From Thiomicrorhabdus sp. (GTDB taxonomy: Bacteria > Pseudomonadota > Gammaproteobacteria > Thiomicrospirales > Thiomicrospiraceae), in contig NZ_OY782567.1 of assembly GCF_963677875.1 (NCBI RefSeq), forward strand, positions 1-64,000: a stretch of DNA of 64,000 bases, in the 5' to 3' direction. The notes beneath the pieces were generated by a model that had not been told where the DNA came from, did no database searches, and saw nothing but the letters and a program-made list of their open reading frames with translations. Below, piece after piece: positions 30,459 to 43,071 of the stretch. The stretch's first letter is position 1; each line of letters starts with the position of its first letter. The translations under genes were made by a program, and so were the position numbers.

Positions 30459-31003
30459 TTTCTATTGCCTCACTTTGCATTCAGGGGATGGTTTGGGAAT
30501 GAATCGGGGATAAGAACCGGTCGGAATAAATTTTACCCTAGAGTGCCTGCGATGGTTGTGTCAATCCGGCGGAAAGAATTTAACGAGGTTGAAATGAGGC
30601 CTTGAGCCGTCTGTGTTGCCGCAAAAGGCAGGATCTCCAAAAAGGGCGGGAAAGTAATGTATAGGGTTGGGGAACGAAAAGGAAAGGCGTGCCGGAAAGG
30701 GCGTCCTGGTTTGTATAAGGATTATTTTGAAGGGGCAATAAAGGTTTAACTGTACCTGATGGCGAGTTCGTTTCGGAAGGGGGCCGGCAGGTAAAATTCT
30801 TGGAATTTTTCGGCTCTCCGTGCTGTTTGAATTTACAGGTTGCTGTGACAGGGCTTGGTTTTGTTGGTTTTTTAGTTTTATTTATATGGGTATCAATAAG
30901 TTTGAATAAAAATTTTATGTTCTTTTTTCAAATAAGCGAGGGCTTATTTTTGAGGCTGAAAGCCGCATGAATAAAGGGAAAATCTATTGAAGCGTTTAAT
31001 TAT
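30459..31003. other. long intergenic region upstream of katG
   Basis: No supported gene. A hairpin AAATAAGC / GCTTATTT with a GAGG loop and following Ts lies at 30930-30950 and could end an unknown + transcript. Confidence 0.5.
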
Positions 31004-31018
31004 ATAGTTAAAAGCTAT
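31004..31018 (+). promoter_or_regulatory. OxyR-like half-site upstream of katG
   Basis: ATAGTTAAAAGCTAT fits ATAGnTnnnAnCTAT, one half of the known OxyR site, 100 bases before the katG start. The second half is degenerate. Confidence 0.45.
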
Positions 31019-31043
31019 CGTTATTTGTTTTTCAATTAATTAG

Positions 31044-33287
<2,244 letters not shown>

Positions 33288-33309
33288 TTCCGTTATTTTG
33301 CATACCAAG

Positions 33310-33333
33310 AAAGCCGGCAATGCCGGCTTTTTT
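33310..33333. terminator. bidirectional terminator between katG and the amidohydrolase gene
   Basis: AAAGCCGGC / GCCGGCTTT with an AAT loop followed by Ts. Confidence 0.8.
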
Positions 33334-33337
33334 ACAT

Positions 33338-34204
33338 TTAGCGGATGTCGTTTTCGAGTTTGAAAAAACGCTCGGCATTTTCCGATGCAATTTTACGGGC
33401 AACTTCAGGGGGCAGATCCGCCAGCCAGGTTTGGATATCCGCCACAACCTGGTTATAGGTCTTCCAGCGGTTGACACTGAAAGTGTCGATGGTAGCCATT
33501 AAGCGATTCTGATGCGCGAGAAGAAAGGCTTTCCACTTGAGGGAGAGTCTGCCGGTGGCCAACAACTGTTTATCTCTGACCGAGGTGTCGATATACAGAT
33601 TCTGCGGATAGCGTTCCAGCATCTTGCTCAAGAGCGGAATTTCCGGTTTGGTTCCAAGATGAGCCCAGAGAATGCGTGCCTGCGGATCAATCTGAAAAAT
33701 CTCATCAATGATCTCTGCATCGCCGTGAATCAGCATCGGCAGGCGAGCCTCGCGAGCCAGTTCCACCAAACCTTTTAAAACAGGGCTTTTACGGTCTTTG
33801 GCGAAAATATGTAGTTCGCCAATGCCAACGAATTTACCGGTTTGTAAAGCCGATTTTGCTTCATGGATTACTTCAGGCCGGTGCATCCAGACGGGTTTGT
33901 CGGCTTTGGTCCGATAAACGCTGAGAAAGGGGATTACTCTTGTCGGAGCATGCTCGTAGAGCTTGATGGTGCCCTGATTTGGAGTGCTGGTAATCAGAAT
34001 TTTTTGTACTTGGTTTGCATCAAGAATGTCTATGATTTGCCGAGGGGAAAAGGTTTCTGCGTCGGCCTGGGCATAATGCGAGTGGGCGTCAATCAGCGGC
34101 AGAGTGTGTGCATTGCCTGCGTGGGTCTGCCATGTCATCAAGGCCAGAAAGCCTGCAAAGGGTAAACGGATTGCCGTTTGCCAACAGCGGTTATGTCTTA
34201 ACAT
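33338..34204 (-). CDS. secreted amidohydrolase-family protein
   Basis: 288 residues from ATG 34204, behind a strong AGGAGG; longer in-frame starts lack a site. A signal peptide (RLPFAGFLALMTWQTHAGNA) is followed by LIDAHSHYAQ, the HxH metal motif of TIM-barrel hydrolases, then IGELHIFA, LMLIHGDAEI and ILWAHLGTKPE. It resembles periplasmic amidohydrolase-2 proteins; the substrate is unknown. Confidence 0.8.
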   Translation of the reverse strand: MLRHNRCWQTAIRLPFAGFLALMTWQTHAGNAHTLPLIDAHSHYAQADAETFSPRQIIDILDANQVQKILITSTPNQGTIKLYEHAPTRVIPFLSVYRTKADKPVWMHRPEVIHEAKSALQTGKFVGIGELHIFAKDRKSPVLKGLVELAREARLPMLIHGDAEIIDEIFQIDPQARILWAHLGTKPEIPLLSKMLERYPQNLYIDTSVRDKQLLATGRLSLKWKAFLLAHQNRLMATIDTFSVNRWKTYNQVVADIQTWLADLPPEVARKIASENAERFFKLENDIR

Positions 34205-34220
34205 TAAGCCTCCTGTCTCG

Positions 34221-34800
34221 TTATGCCCGTTGGTCATTTTGCAGTAAACAGTCAAGTATCAAACGAAATGATTGCAATACCGCTTCAATGGGTTCGCCGT
34301 ATTGTGCGCGAATAATTGCACCGTCAATTGCCAGCAAAATGGCATTGGTTCGTTGTTTGGCGTTTTGCCGATCGGCAAGTATACCGAGGATTAACTCTCC
34401 CATTTCGCGCTTATGGTCGCGGGATATCTCCACGATTTCCGGTAAGTCATTGGCCAGTTCACCGACGCTGTTAATAAAAGCGCAGCCTCGATAATCCGTA
34501 TCGGCAAACCATTCTCCAAGTGCTTCGGAAATTGCCTCGGGGCGATTTCCTCGAGTTTTCAGCGCCCGATGCGAACCAATCCATCCAGCGCTGATGTCGA
34601 TAATGCAGGAAGGCCAGAATCAGATCGTTTTTACTCGGAAAATGGCGGTAAAAAGTTACCTTGGTGACACCTGCTTCCCTGATTAACCGGTCGATACCGG
34701 TCGCGCGGATTCCTTCCCGATAGAAAAGGTCGTGAGCAGTCAGCAGTATCCGTTCGCGTGCCGGAAGTTTTGTTGCATGGGGGGGCGATTTTTTTATCAT
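34221..34800 (-). pseudogene. TetR-family regulator, frame broken by one extra base
   Basis: N-terminal HTH (ARERILLTAHDLFYREGIRATG, then REAGVTKVTFYRHFPSKND) in one frame, then the ligand-binding part (DYRGCAFINS, EISRDHKREMG) in the next. Removing one C from CCC at 34565-34567 restores a normal 192-residue TetR protein. It is divergent from the DUF1348 gene, with two operator-like palindromes between them, so it likely represses itself and that gene. It is probably intact in the cell; see the finding on base duplications. Confidence 0.8.
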
Positions 34801-34811
34801 GCGAAATATTA

Positions 34812-34863
34812 TAGACAAGTCTGTCTACTTCAGATAAGCTTTTTGTGTAGACAGATCTGTCTA
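34812..34863. promoter_or_regulatory. two TetR-type operators
   Basis: TAGACAAGTCTGTCTA (34812-34827, one imperfect pair) and TAGACAGATCTGTCTA (34848-34863, perfect palindrome), centres 36 bases apart, between the divergent tetR and DUF1348 genes. Confidence 0.75.
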
Positions 34864-34906
34864 CTTTATCTTTTGAAATGAATTAAAAGATTGTCAGGAG
34901 AAGAGA

Positions 34907-35375
34907 ATGGAAATAAAAATGCCGGTTCCGCCATTTGAAATGGCAAGCGCACAGCAGAAAGTTCGGATGGCAGAAGATGCCTGGAACAGTCGTGACCCTG
35001 AGCGGGTCGCTCTGGTGTATACCGAAGATACTCAGTGGCGTAACCGTACGGAATTTCCCCGAGGGAGGGAAGCAGTCAAAGAATTTTTGACAAGAAAGTG
35101 GCATAAAGAAAAAGAGTATCGCCCTGATCAAAGAGTTATGGGGATTTCGTCTGAATCGCATGGCGGTGAGGTTTGCCTACGAGTGGCATGACGATAGCGG
35201 ACAGTGGTTTCGTTCCTTTGGCATCGAAACTTGGGAGTTCAACCCTCAGGGTTTGATGCAGCGGCGTTTTGCCAGTATTAATGATTTGACGATCGACGAA
35301 TCGGAACGGAAGTTTTTCTGGCCGCTTGGGAGAAGGCCGGATGATCATCCGGGGTTGAGTGATCTGGGATTGTGA
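34907..35375 (+). pseudogene. DUF1348 (SnoaL/NTF2-like) protein, frame broken by one extra base
   Basis: The front ([20 protein letters not shown], then [18 protein letters not shown]) and the back ([36 protein letters not shown]) are in different frames. Removing one C from CCC at 35122-35124 joins them into [18 protein letters not shown] and gives a typical 155-residue DUF1348 protein. The family is often divergent from a TetR regulator; function unknown. Confidence 0.8.
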
Positions 35376-35484
35376 AGAGGCTGCGTTTCCCGTATTCATC
35401 GTCGATTATCTGCCGAAAACGACCTGAAGTAGTCGTTTTCGGCACATCGAGCATTGATTTTATGACGAGTGCGATCCGTAAAAA

Positions 35485-35842
35485 TTACGCTTCGCCTTCG
35501 CGTCTTTGACCGCAGAAGAAGCCGAGCCCCGACACTGGGAGACTGGAAGGTGATGACGCTGCCTTTCGGAAAGTAGAAAACGTCGCCGGCTCTGGCGTGA
35601 ACTTCCTGTCCGGTTTCATCGGAAATAATCATTTCGCCTTCAACGATGATTTTCATTTCGTGGTATGTATAAGTGTATACCAGTGGCTTGTCGGACTTTT
35701 CCATACGGAAGAAACCGCCGACAATGGTTTTGTCCGGATCTTCGGAAATGGTGAGGTCGGCCAGAAAAGCGTTGCTGCCTTCAACCCCCATGCTTGGAAG
35801 TTCGGTACGTTTGGTTGCTTGTTGGTAATGCGTCATCGCCAT
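35485..35842 (-). pseudogene. small cupin protein, frame broken near the end
   Basis: 118 residues after repair. Cupin motifs YHEMKIIVEGEMIIS and HARAGDVFYFPKGSVITF are intact; the last part runs into another frame at CCCC 35527-35530 (one base too many), after which VGLGFFCGQRREGEA and a stop follow. EutQ-like single-domain cupins near amine-oxidation genes may bind a metal or a small amine-derived ligand. AAGGAGA precedes the ATG. Confidence 0.7.
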
Positions 35843-35911
35843 GACAGGTCTCCTTTCTTCAGGTGATTGGTGCGTGATAAAAAGTTCGGCTTCTTCGCCG
35901 AACGGGAAAAA

Positions 35912-36935
35912 TCAGTGTTCTGGATCGAAGGTTTTCAACCATTCGACAAGCATCGGGTGATATCGTGTCAGTCCTTTGTATTCGATCAGCTCTTCGGGCA
36001 AGGTTTTCATGGTTCGGTGCAGGCGTCCTGGCCCAGTCGGGATTGGTGATCAGGTCGTTCAGGCTGATCAGGTAAGTGCGAATACTGAACAAGAGAGCAT
36101 TGCTGCGCGGCATGCGGTCGAGAACTTGCAGTTCGACGCGCAGATAGACTTTTTCGCCGATGTTTTCCGGTGTGACGCTGTCGCGGTCGGTGCCCCAGTT
36201 GGGATAGGTTTCCGGAGAAGTGTCCATTCGAGCGTTGATGGTCAGGGTCCAGTTCAGGCGACGCACCGGTTGGCCGACCGGAATGGCGGTCAGGTATTTC
36301 AGTGCGCGTTCGAAAATACCCGCTTCGTGTGCCAATGGAACCGGTCCGTGCCATTCCGAAAAGCTCATGCCGGCATCAAAGGCCAGGGACCAGTCGGCCG
36401 GACAGGTGACGATACCGGCATCGAGAAACAGGTCGTTTTCCCCGCTGGTCCAGAAGGGCGATATCTCCTTGAACCTGACATCCCATGTATTCCATCGGCG
36501 GTTGCGGCAAGCTGCTGCTGTCGCCGAAAGTGAAGGTATCTTTAATCCCCAGCAGCTTGTTTTCCCAGCTCCAGACAGCGTCGTCTTTTGTTAATGAAAA
36601 ATACTCGGGATAGTCCTTGCGACAGGGTAGTCATGGCTCGATCGATAAAATCCCAGCAGGCCAGATCCATATGTTCCATTGCCAGACAACGCTTCGGGTT
36701 TTCCTGTAGAACGATTTTACGTTCCGCCATTTCCGATAAATAGTGTTCGTCTATATCGAACAAATGTTCATAAACGCTGCCTTCCGGCCCCGGTAACGCA
36801 TGCGGTTTCGATATTGACCGAATACATGTATTCGTCTTCCGGAAACGGAAAAGGGAAGCGCTTGATGGCGTCTTCACTGTTGGTGTAGGTGAAATCGTCG
36901 CGAAAAGTTTGTACGGGTTTGGGGGCAACTCTCAT
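35912..36935 (-). pseudogene. DUF3445 haem-dependent oxidative N-demethylase (dimethylamine monooxygenase component), four frameshifts
   Basis: About 339 residues after removal of one base at each of 36806-36808, 36615-36616, 36440-36443 and 36027-36028. The start is MRVAPKPVQTFRDDFTYTNS; later MEHMDLACWDFIDRAM, FSEWHGPVP, RLNWTLTINARMDTSPETY, LRVELQVLDRMPRSNALLFS and NDLITNPDWA match the haem N-demethylase family (DUF3445), in which this domain is the haem-PAS-like oxygenase subunit. With its neighbours it should oxidise dimethylamine to methylamine plus formaldehyde. Confidence 0.8.
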
Positions 36936-36947
36936 GGGTTTATCCTT

Positions 36948-37904
36948 TTAAATATCTAGAACAATCCGTTCGGATTTTGCGCGGGATACGCAGGGCATGA
37001 CGCAGCAGTTACGGTCTTTTTCCTGTTGCGACAGGAAATCGTCACGGTGTTCGATGTCGCCATCTGCCACCTGTGTGAAACATTGGCCGCAGGACAACCG
37101 CCACGGCACATATTGGGAATTTCAACACCGTTGGCTTCCAAAGCTTCCAGCATGGATTCGTCGCCGCGGACGTGAATGGTTCGAGCGGATTTTTTCAGCT
37201 CAACATCGAAGGGGGTTCCTGGTTTGGGTGCAGCGAAGGCTTCGTAATGAATATGCGACTTGGGCCAGCCCACTTTGTTCCGCCTGCTGCAAAACCGAGT
37301 CGATGAGCGATTCCGGGCCGCAGATATAGATATGCGTGCCTTGTGGGCAAGCGTCCATTATCCCGGCGATATCGGCTCGCGGCGCGAAACGGCGGAGTCG
37401 TAGCGAAAAAGACGGGATCCGAGCATCTCTTGTAATTGGTCGGCAATAAGCGCCGGTTTGCGTGCTGCGATACAGATAGTGCAGTTCAAAGTCGGCTTTG
37501 CGACGCAACATTTCCGGCAGGTAAGACATGAAGGGCGTGATTCCGACACCGCCTGCAAGAAACAGGTGTTTTTTGGCACGCCAATCCGGAGCGAAGAGGT
37601 TGGAAGGTGGGGAAATGATCAGTTCATCGCCTTTCTGCACCTCCTGGTGCATGAAAATTGAACCGCCGCGTGATTCCGGCTGTAGACGGACGGCGATCCG
37701 GTAGCTGGACGCATCTCGGGGATCGCTTAACAGCGAGTAGGCGTTGCGAATGGTTCGATCTGAAGAAGGCATTTCGACCACAATGTGCGAACCGGGCGAG
37801 AAAGGGAAAAATTCGCCTTCGAGCGGGGTGAAGGTGAATTCGCGAATGGTTGGTGCAACATCCTGAATGTCACTGACCTGTACTTTGATCGCAGCATGAC
37901 TCAT
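36948..37904 (-). pseudogene. PDR/VanB-type flavin reductase with plant-type 2Fe-2S domain, several frameshifts
   Basis: About 316 residues after repair. FMN/NAD(P)H reductase part: RNAYSLLSDP, YRIAVRLQPESRGGS, LFLAGGVGITPFMSYL; then CGPESLIDSVL, and a C-terminal 2Fe-2S ferredoxin segment with the CxxxxCxxC cysteines (CRGGVCGQC after removing one T and one C at 37092-37097) and NCCVMPCVSRA. Extra bases also at 37269-37271 and 37445-37446; near 37380 there are two more insertions or one deletion that I cannot place. It passes electrons from NAD(P)H to the DUF3445 oxygenase. Its start overlaps the stop of the gene upstream (TAATG). Confidence 0.8.
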
Positions 37905-38472
37905 TAGCTTAACTCCTCTGTTGGCGGAATGTCCTCCGGGTCTTCGGCATTGATCTGTACGCCGACATAAGCGGAATGGATGCGGGAAAAATGATCGCGC
38001 ACCAGTAGCAGGCGATGACAGCCCGGACATTCAAACGGTGAATAGGTCACCCCCGTCGGTCAGGGTGTAGCAATGGGTGCAGAACAAACGCCCTTTCATT
38101 GCTCAAAGGTTTCAGTTTTTTAACCTGTTCTCCGGCCAGGCCGGCTTTGATTGCGAGTTGGTGGATGTCCCATAGGAAAGCTTCGCGGATTCCGGCAACG
38201 TAGAGATTACTGGAAACCGGCAGTTTGTCGAAGAGTTCACCAAAGGCGTCGGACATGGCGTGCGGGTCGATAAAGTGGCATCCTTTGGGCAGTTTGTCTT
38301 TACCGGCTGCACCGACTACCCAGCAGGAGCGTTCGCCTTCACAGGATTCGTACAACTGCGAGAGAGCGGAGAAAGCGCCCGCTTCGGCGATAAACAGGTG
38401 TTGTTGCACCGACGGGTCGATTTCGACCGGCGGATAAACCGGGCGACTTTTGATCGTGGGAACGGCTTGCAT
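37904..38472 (-). pseudogene. dmmA: DmmA-family dimethylamine monooxygenase subunit, two frameshifts
   Basis: 188 residues after removing one base at 38091-38093 and one at 38050-38054. Start MQAVPTIKSRPVYPPVEIDP; central helical part with LFDKLPVSSNLYVAGIREAF; then a zinc-ribbon-like tail with two CxxC pairs (FCTHCYTL and ECPGCHRLLL). It lies between tmm and the reductase gene, as expected for a DMA monooxygenase cluster. The name follows my memory of the DmmA family and needs a profile search. Confidence 0.65.
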
Positions 38473-38493
38473 GGTTTTTCTCCTGATACGGCC

Positions 38494-39876
<1,383 letters not shown>

Positions 39877-39927
39877 GTTGTTTCTCCTGTGCTGTTACTT
39901 TCATTCGATCGATATGGATCACGGAAT

Positions 39928-40033
39928 AAAGTTTCTTTTTGAGAAAAAAAGTTTCTTTAAAGGTTGTTAGGAGATACGTTACCGGATTGCTGGGGGAATG
40001 AGTATTCCCAAGAGTTAGTAACCCAAAAAGGGT
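39928..40033 (-). promoter_or_regulatory. tmm upstream region with repeats
   Basis: Between the PAS gene stop and tmm are AAAGTTTCTTT twice (39928-39938 and 39948-39958, 20 bases apart), GGGAAT-N4-ATTCCC (39994-40009) and ACCC-N5-GGGT (40021-40033). These are candidate activator and LuxR-type regulator sites; the promoter hexamers are not clear. Confidence 0.4.
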
Positions 40034-40067
40034 AGTTGCGGTGCGGCAGGGGGGTAGTTGATGCTTT

Positions 40068-40857
40068 TCAGGAGGTTTGCAGGGTATAAATAACGCCCTC
40101 TATTCCGAGAATTGAACCGGAGTCGGAATAGATTGCACAGCCTTTTTCGTAAACACTGCGTATTTCTCCGCTGGCATGCAGCAGGCGATAACGCAGTTCG
40201 AAGCTGCGCTCTGCCTGTATGGCCTTCTGAACATTGCACCAAACTGCTTCACGATCGTCACTATGGATCAGAGATCCGTAGGACAGTTCGGCATTGTTCA
40301 CCATTTTTTCCGGTGAGTAACCGGTCAGTTCCAGGCAGCCGTCACTGACGTATTCCATCGTCCAGTGAACATTGTTTCGCGAGCGGGTAAATCATTGCTG
40401 GAACACGGTTGACCAGGCTGTTGAGACTGCGGTAGCGGGCTTCCTTGATTTGATCGGAGCGAATTTGCGGGGTAATGTCACACAGGGTGGCGCTGAGAGG
40501 ATAAGGGCAGTTTGGGTAGATGGGTTGAAGACGAATTTCGCACCAGTGGATTTCGCCATCGATATCGAGAAGGGCGCAACCACAGCAGTTTGCGTTTCTC
40601 TGCTTTGGTGAAATTTCTGAAATGCCACCAGCCAGCCGACCCGGTCTTCCGGATGGATGAAATCGGAAAATGCCTGACCGCAACTGCTTTTGCGGCGAGT
40701 GTCCGGTTAATCTGAACCAGTGTTGGTTGGCGTAGTGAAGGCGGTTGTGTTTTTCGATCACAATGACCGTGTCATTCAGGCTGTCGATGATGCGGTGCAG
40801 TTTCAGGGGCGTGAAACTTTGCAGCCAGTCGCCGACTTTTGCCCTCCAGCCGCCCAT
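40068..40857 (-). pseudogene. PAS-domain protein without output domain, several frameshifts
   Basis: About 261 residues after repair. Two PAS units: SLNDTVIVIEKHNRLHYANQ with HWFRLTGHS, and MEYVSDGCLELTGYSPEKMV with SLIHSDDREAVW and FELRYRLLHASGEIRSVYEKG. Extra bases at 40688-40691 and 40385-40387; near 40570-40580 two more insertions or one deletion. No kinase, GGDEF or HTH part. It starts 8 bases after the response regulator stop, so it belongs to the two-component operon and may be a sensor input that works through protein contact. Confidence 0.7.
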
Positions 40858-40864
40858 CTAGCGA

Positions 40865-41562
40865 TCATCCGGGGTGCGGTGACAGATGGGTGTGGCTCCA
40901 GGCGGCAAGTTCCAGTCTGGAGCGCAGTCCCGAGTTTACGCAAAAGGTTTTTGACGTAGACCTTGACGGTGCCGTCGCTGATGCCGAGTTCGCGCGCGAT
41001 GAGTTTATTGCTCAGACCTTTGGAAATCAACTTCAGAGTCTGTCTTTCGCGTTCGGTCAGTTCTTTGAGAATTTCGTCGTCGTGATCGCCGTTTTCAACA
41101 AGGGCTCCGGCTCCGGAAGAGAGGCCTTGCGAACGAATGCTTTGCGCCAGCAGAGTGATGCCGGATTCGTTGAGAAGCGATTTTGCCTGCCATGACGGAA
41201 GTCAACTGCTGAAGAATCTGTTCGGAATCGGTATCTTTCAGAAGGTAACCGTCTGCTCCCAGGCTGATGGCATCCAGCAGACTTTGTGAATCCATCGAAA
41301 CCGTCAGCATGACGATTTTACTCTTTGGCAGTCGGGGACGGAGAATCTTCAAGGCTTCGATACCGCTCATTTCCGGCATCTGATAATCGAGAAGCAGCAA
41401 GTCCGGAGCAGAAAACGGCAGATCGGCGATCAGTTCGACGGCTGAACCGTACGAACAGATCACTTCAAATTGTCGGCTTTCGTTGAGCAGTTCGACAACC
41501 CCGCGGCGGAATAGCGGGTGATCGTCAACCACGATGGCTTTCGCGACGGTTTCGTCATTCAT
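40865..41562 (-). pseudogene. NarL/LuxR-type response regulator, two frameshifts
   Basis: 231 residues after repair (one T at 41181-41184, one C at 40929-40931). Receiver domain: IVVDDHPLFRRGVVELL, phospho-Asp in LLLLDYQMPEMSG, Lys in GYLLKDTDS. Linker, then LuxR HTH: LTERERQTLKLISKGLSNKL, IARELGISDGTVKVYVKNLL. Its start overlaps the region of the kinase stop (5 bases apart), so both are co-translated. Likely controls the amine genes. Confidence 0.85.
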
Positions 41563-41565
41563 GGG

Positions 41566-42687
41566 TTAATGAAACCTCGGTATTTCCAAATGCACCCGGG
41601 TGCCGCCCTGCTGGGCGCGGTTCGATAGACAGGCGCGCACGCATTTTCCGGGCGCGTTCTTCCATGATGCGCAGCCCGAAACTGTCGCGGCGTTTCTTTT
41701 GCGGTTGAATGCCGCTGCCGTTGTCTTCTATCAGGATTGTCAGGGTTTTGCCCTTGGTTTCGCTTTCGCTTTCGCGGGTAATGATGATCCGGGCATGTGA
41801 GGCATGTGAGTGGCGAACCAGATTGCACAAGGCTTCGCGGATAATAAACAGTGTTTCGTTCGGATAGGGAAGCTGTTCCAGGGCTTCCTTGGCGCGATTA
41901 TCCAGTTCAAAGACGATTCCGGGAGCGTTGTTCAAGTTCTTCGACGGCATTTTGGATTGCCTGCGAGAGGCGGCTTTCCGAATAGGTAAGGCGTGAGGAG
42001 GAGATCAACTCCCGTGTCAGCCGATGAGCAAAGCCGATCTGCTCTTCAATGTCGGTTGCCAGTCGGAGGATGTTCGGGTCGGCGAGTTTCTCGCTCTGTC
42101 CGCTCAGACTGGAGGCGCGCAGTTTGAGATAGCCGAGAATCTGCGCAATCGAATCGTGCAGGTCGGCGGCTTGTTCCTGGCGCTCTAAGCTAATGGCCTG
42201 AGCGACGGCGTCAAGCCTTTTCTGGTGTGCCAGAAAACCTTTTTGCAGGGCATTTCGCAGTGGACGAAGCAGATTCGCGGTACGGTTATCTTGCGGAATT
42301 TGGCCGTGGAACGCCACTACCAGATAAGCCATTCGATTGCTCTCTCTGCTTTGTAGCGGAAAGAAAATAAACTGATAAGCGCCCAATGTCCGGGTTTTTT
42401 GTGCATGGCTGATTCCGCGTTCCTGCACATCCAGTGATTCGAAATAGTTCAGCAGTTGGGGGTTCGGCGGTTGTTTGTTTGCGGCATGCAACCTGATATT
42501 TATGGCCTGGGGTCAGTACAAACAGGCTGTGGTAATTTTCCAGTTGACTCAGGCAGGCGGATTGCAGCGCGTTTTGGGAAAGGATGACGGGCAGCAGGGT
42601 GTCTAATTGTTCACTGGTAGCGATTTGGAAAGCGATGTCTGAATAGTCGACGTTGGGAAAATCCGCTTTGCGGGAAAGCGTGCGCAT
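41566..42687 (-). pseudogene. NarX-type histidine kinase, three frameshifts
   Basis: 372 residues after repair (single extra bases at 42492-42493, 41921-41923 and 41606-41608). N-terminal GAF-like sensing part (about 1-165), HisKA_3 with the phospho-His in AADLHDSIAQILGYLKLRAS, and HATPase_c with IREALCNLVRHSHASHARI, LIEDNGSGI and FGLRIMEERARKMRA. No transmembrane helix is visible, so it is a cytoplasmic sensor. It is divergent from tdm across about 380 bases. Confidence 0.85.
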
Positions 42688-42976
42688 ACCTGTCCTACCA
42701 AATTGGAAACATTAAACGAAAAGAACTGACTGAGATTCATCACTCCTGTTCCACTCCGAAACGTCGCTGTTGCTCTATTAGTTTACCGAATAATAGATTT
42801 AAAGCATCAAATATGCCATTGATAATATTTACCAGCTACTCATTTGGAGATACTGCCAACGAAGTATTGTGTTTAATTCCTTGAATAATAAATCATATCA
42901 GTAATTTTTTTTTATTATCAGGAATCATGTATTTCCGGCGATCTTAAAGCGACTCCAAGCCGCATTTCAGGTTGTT

Positions 42977-42995
42977 AATGGCAAAAAAACTGCAC
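42977..42995 (+). promoter_or_regulatory. sigma-54-like promoter for tdm
   Basis: TGGCAAAAAAACTGCAC: the -24 GG (42980-42981) and -12 GC (42992-42993) are exactly 10 bases apart, with TGGCA and TGCA flanks. tdm starts about 75 bases on. TGCACCAAGTTGGT at 43019-43032 resembles half of an NtrC site but lies downstream. Confidence 0.55.
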
Positions 42996-43071
42996 TTAAT
43001 AGAGGCGATAAGAATTTTTTGCACCAAGTTGGTTTTAAGCGGGAAATATAAGGAAATAGAGAGTCTTGCGC

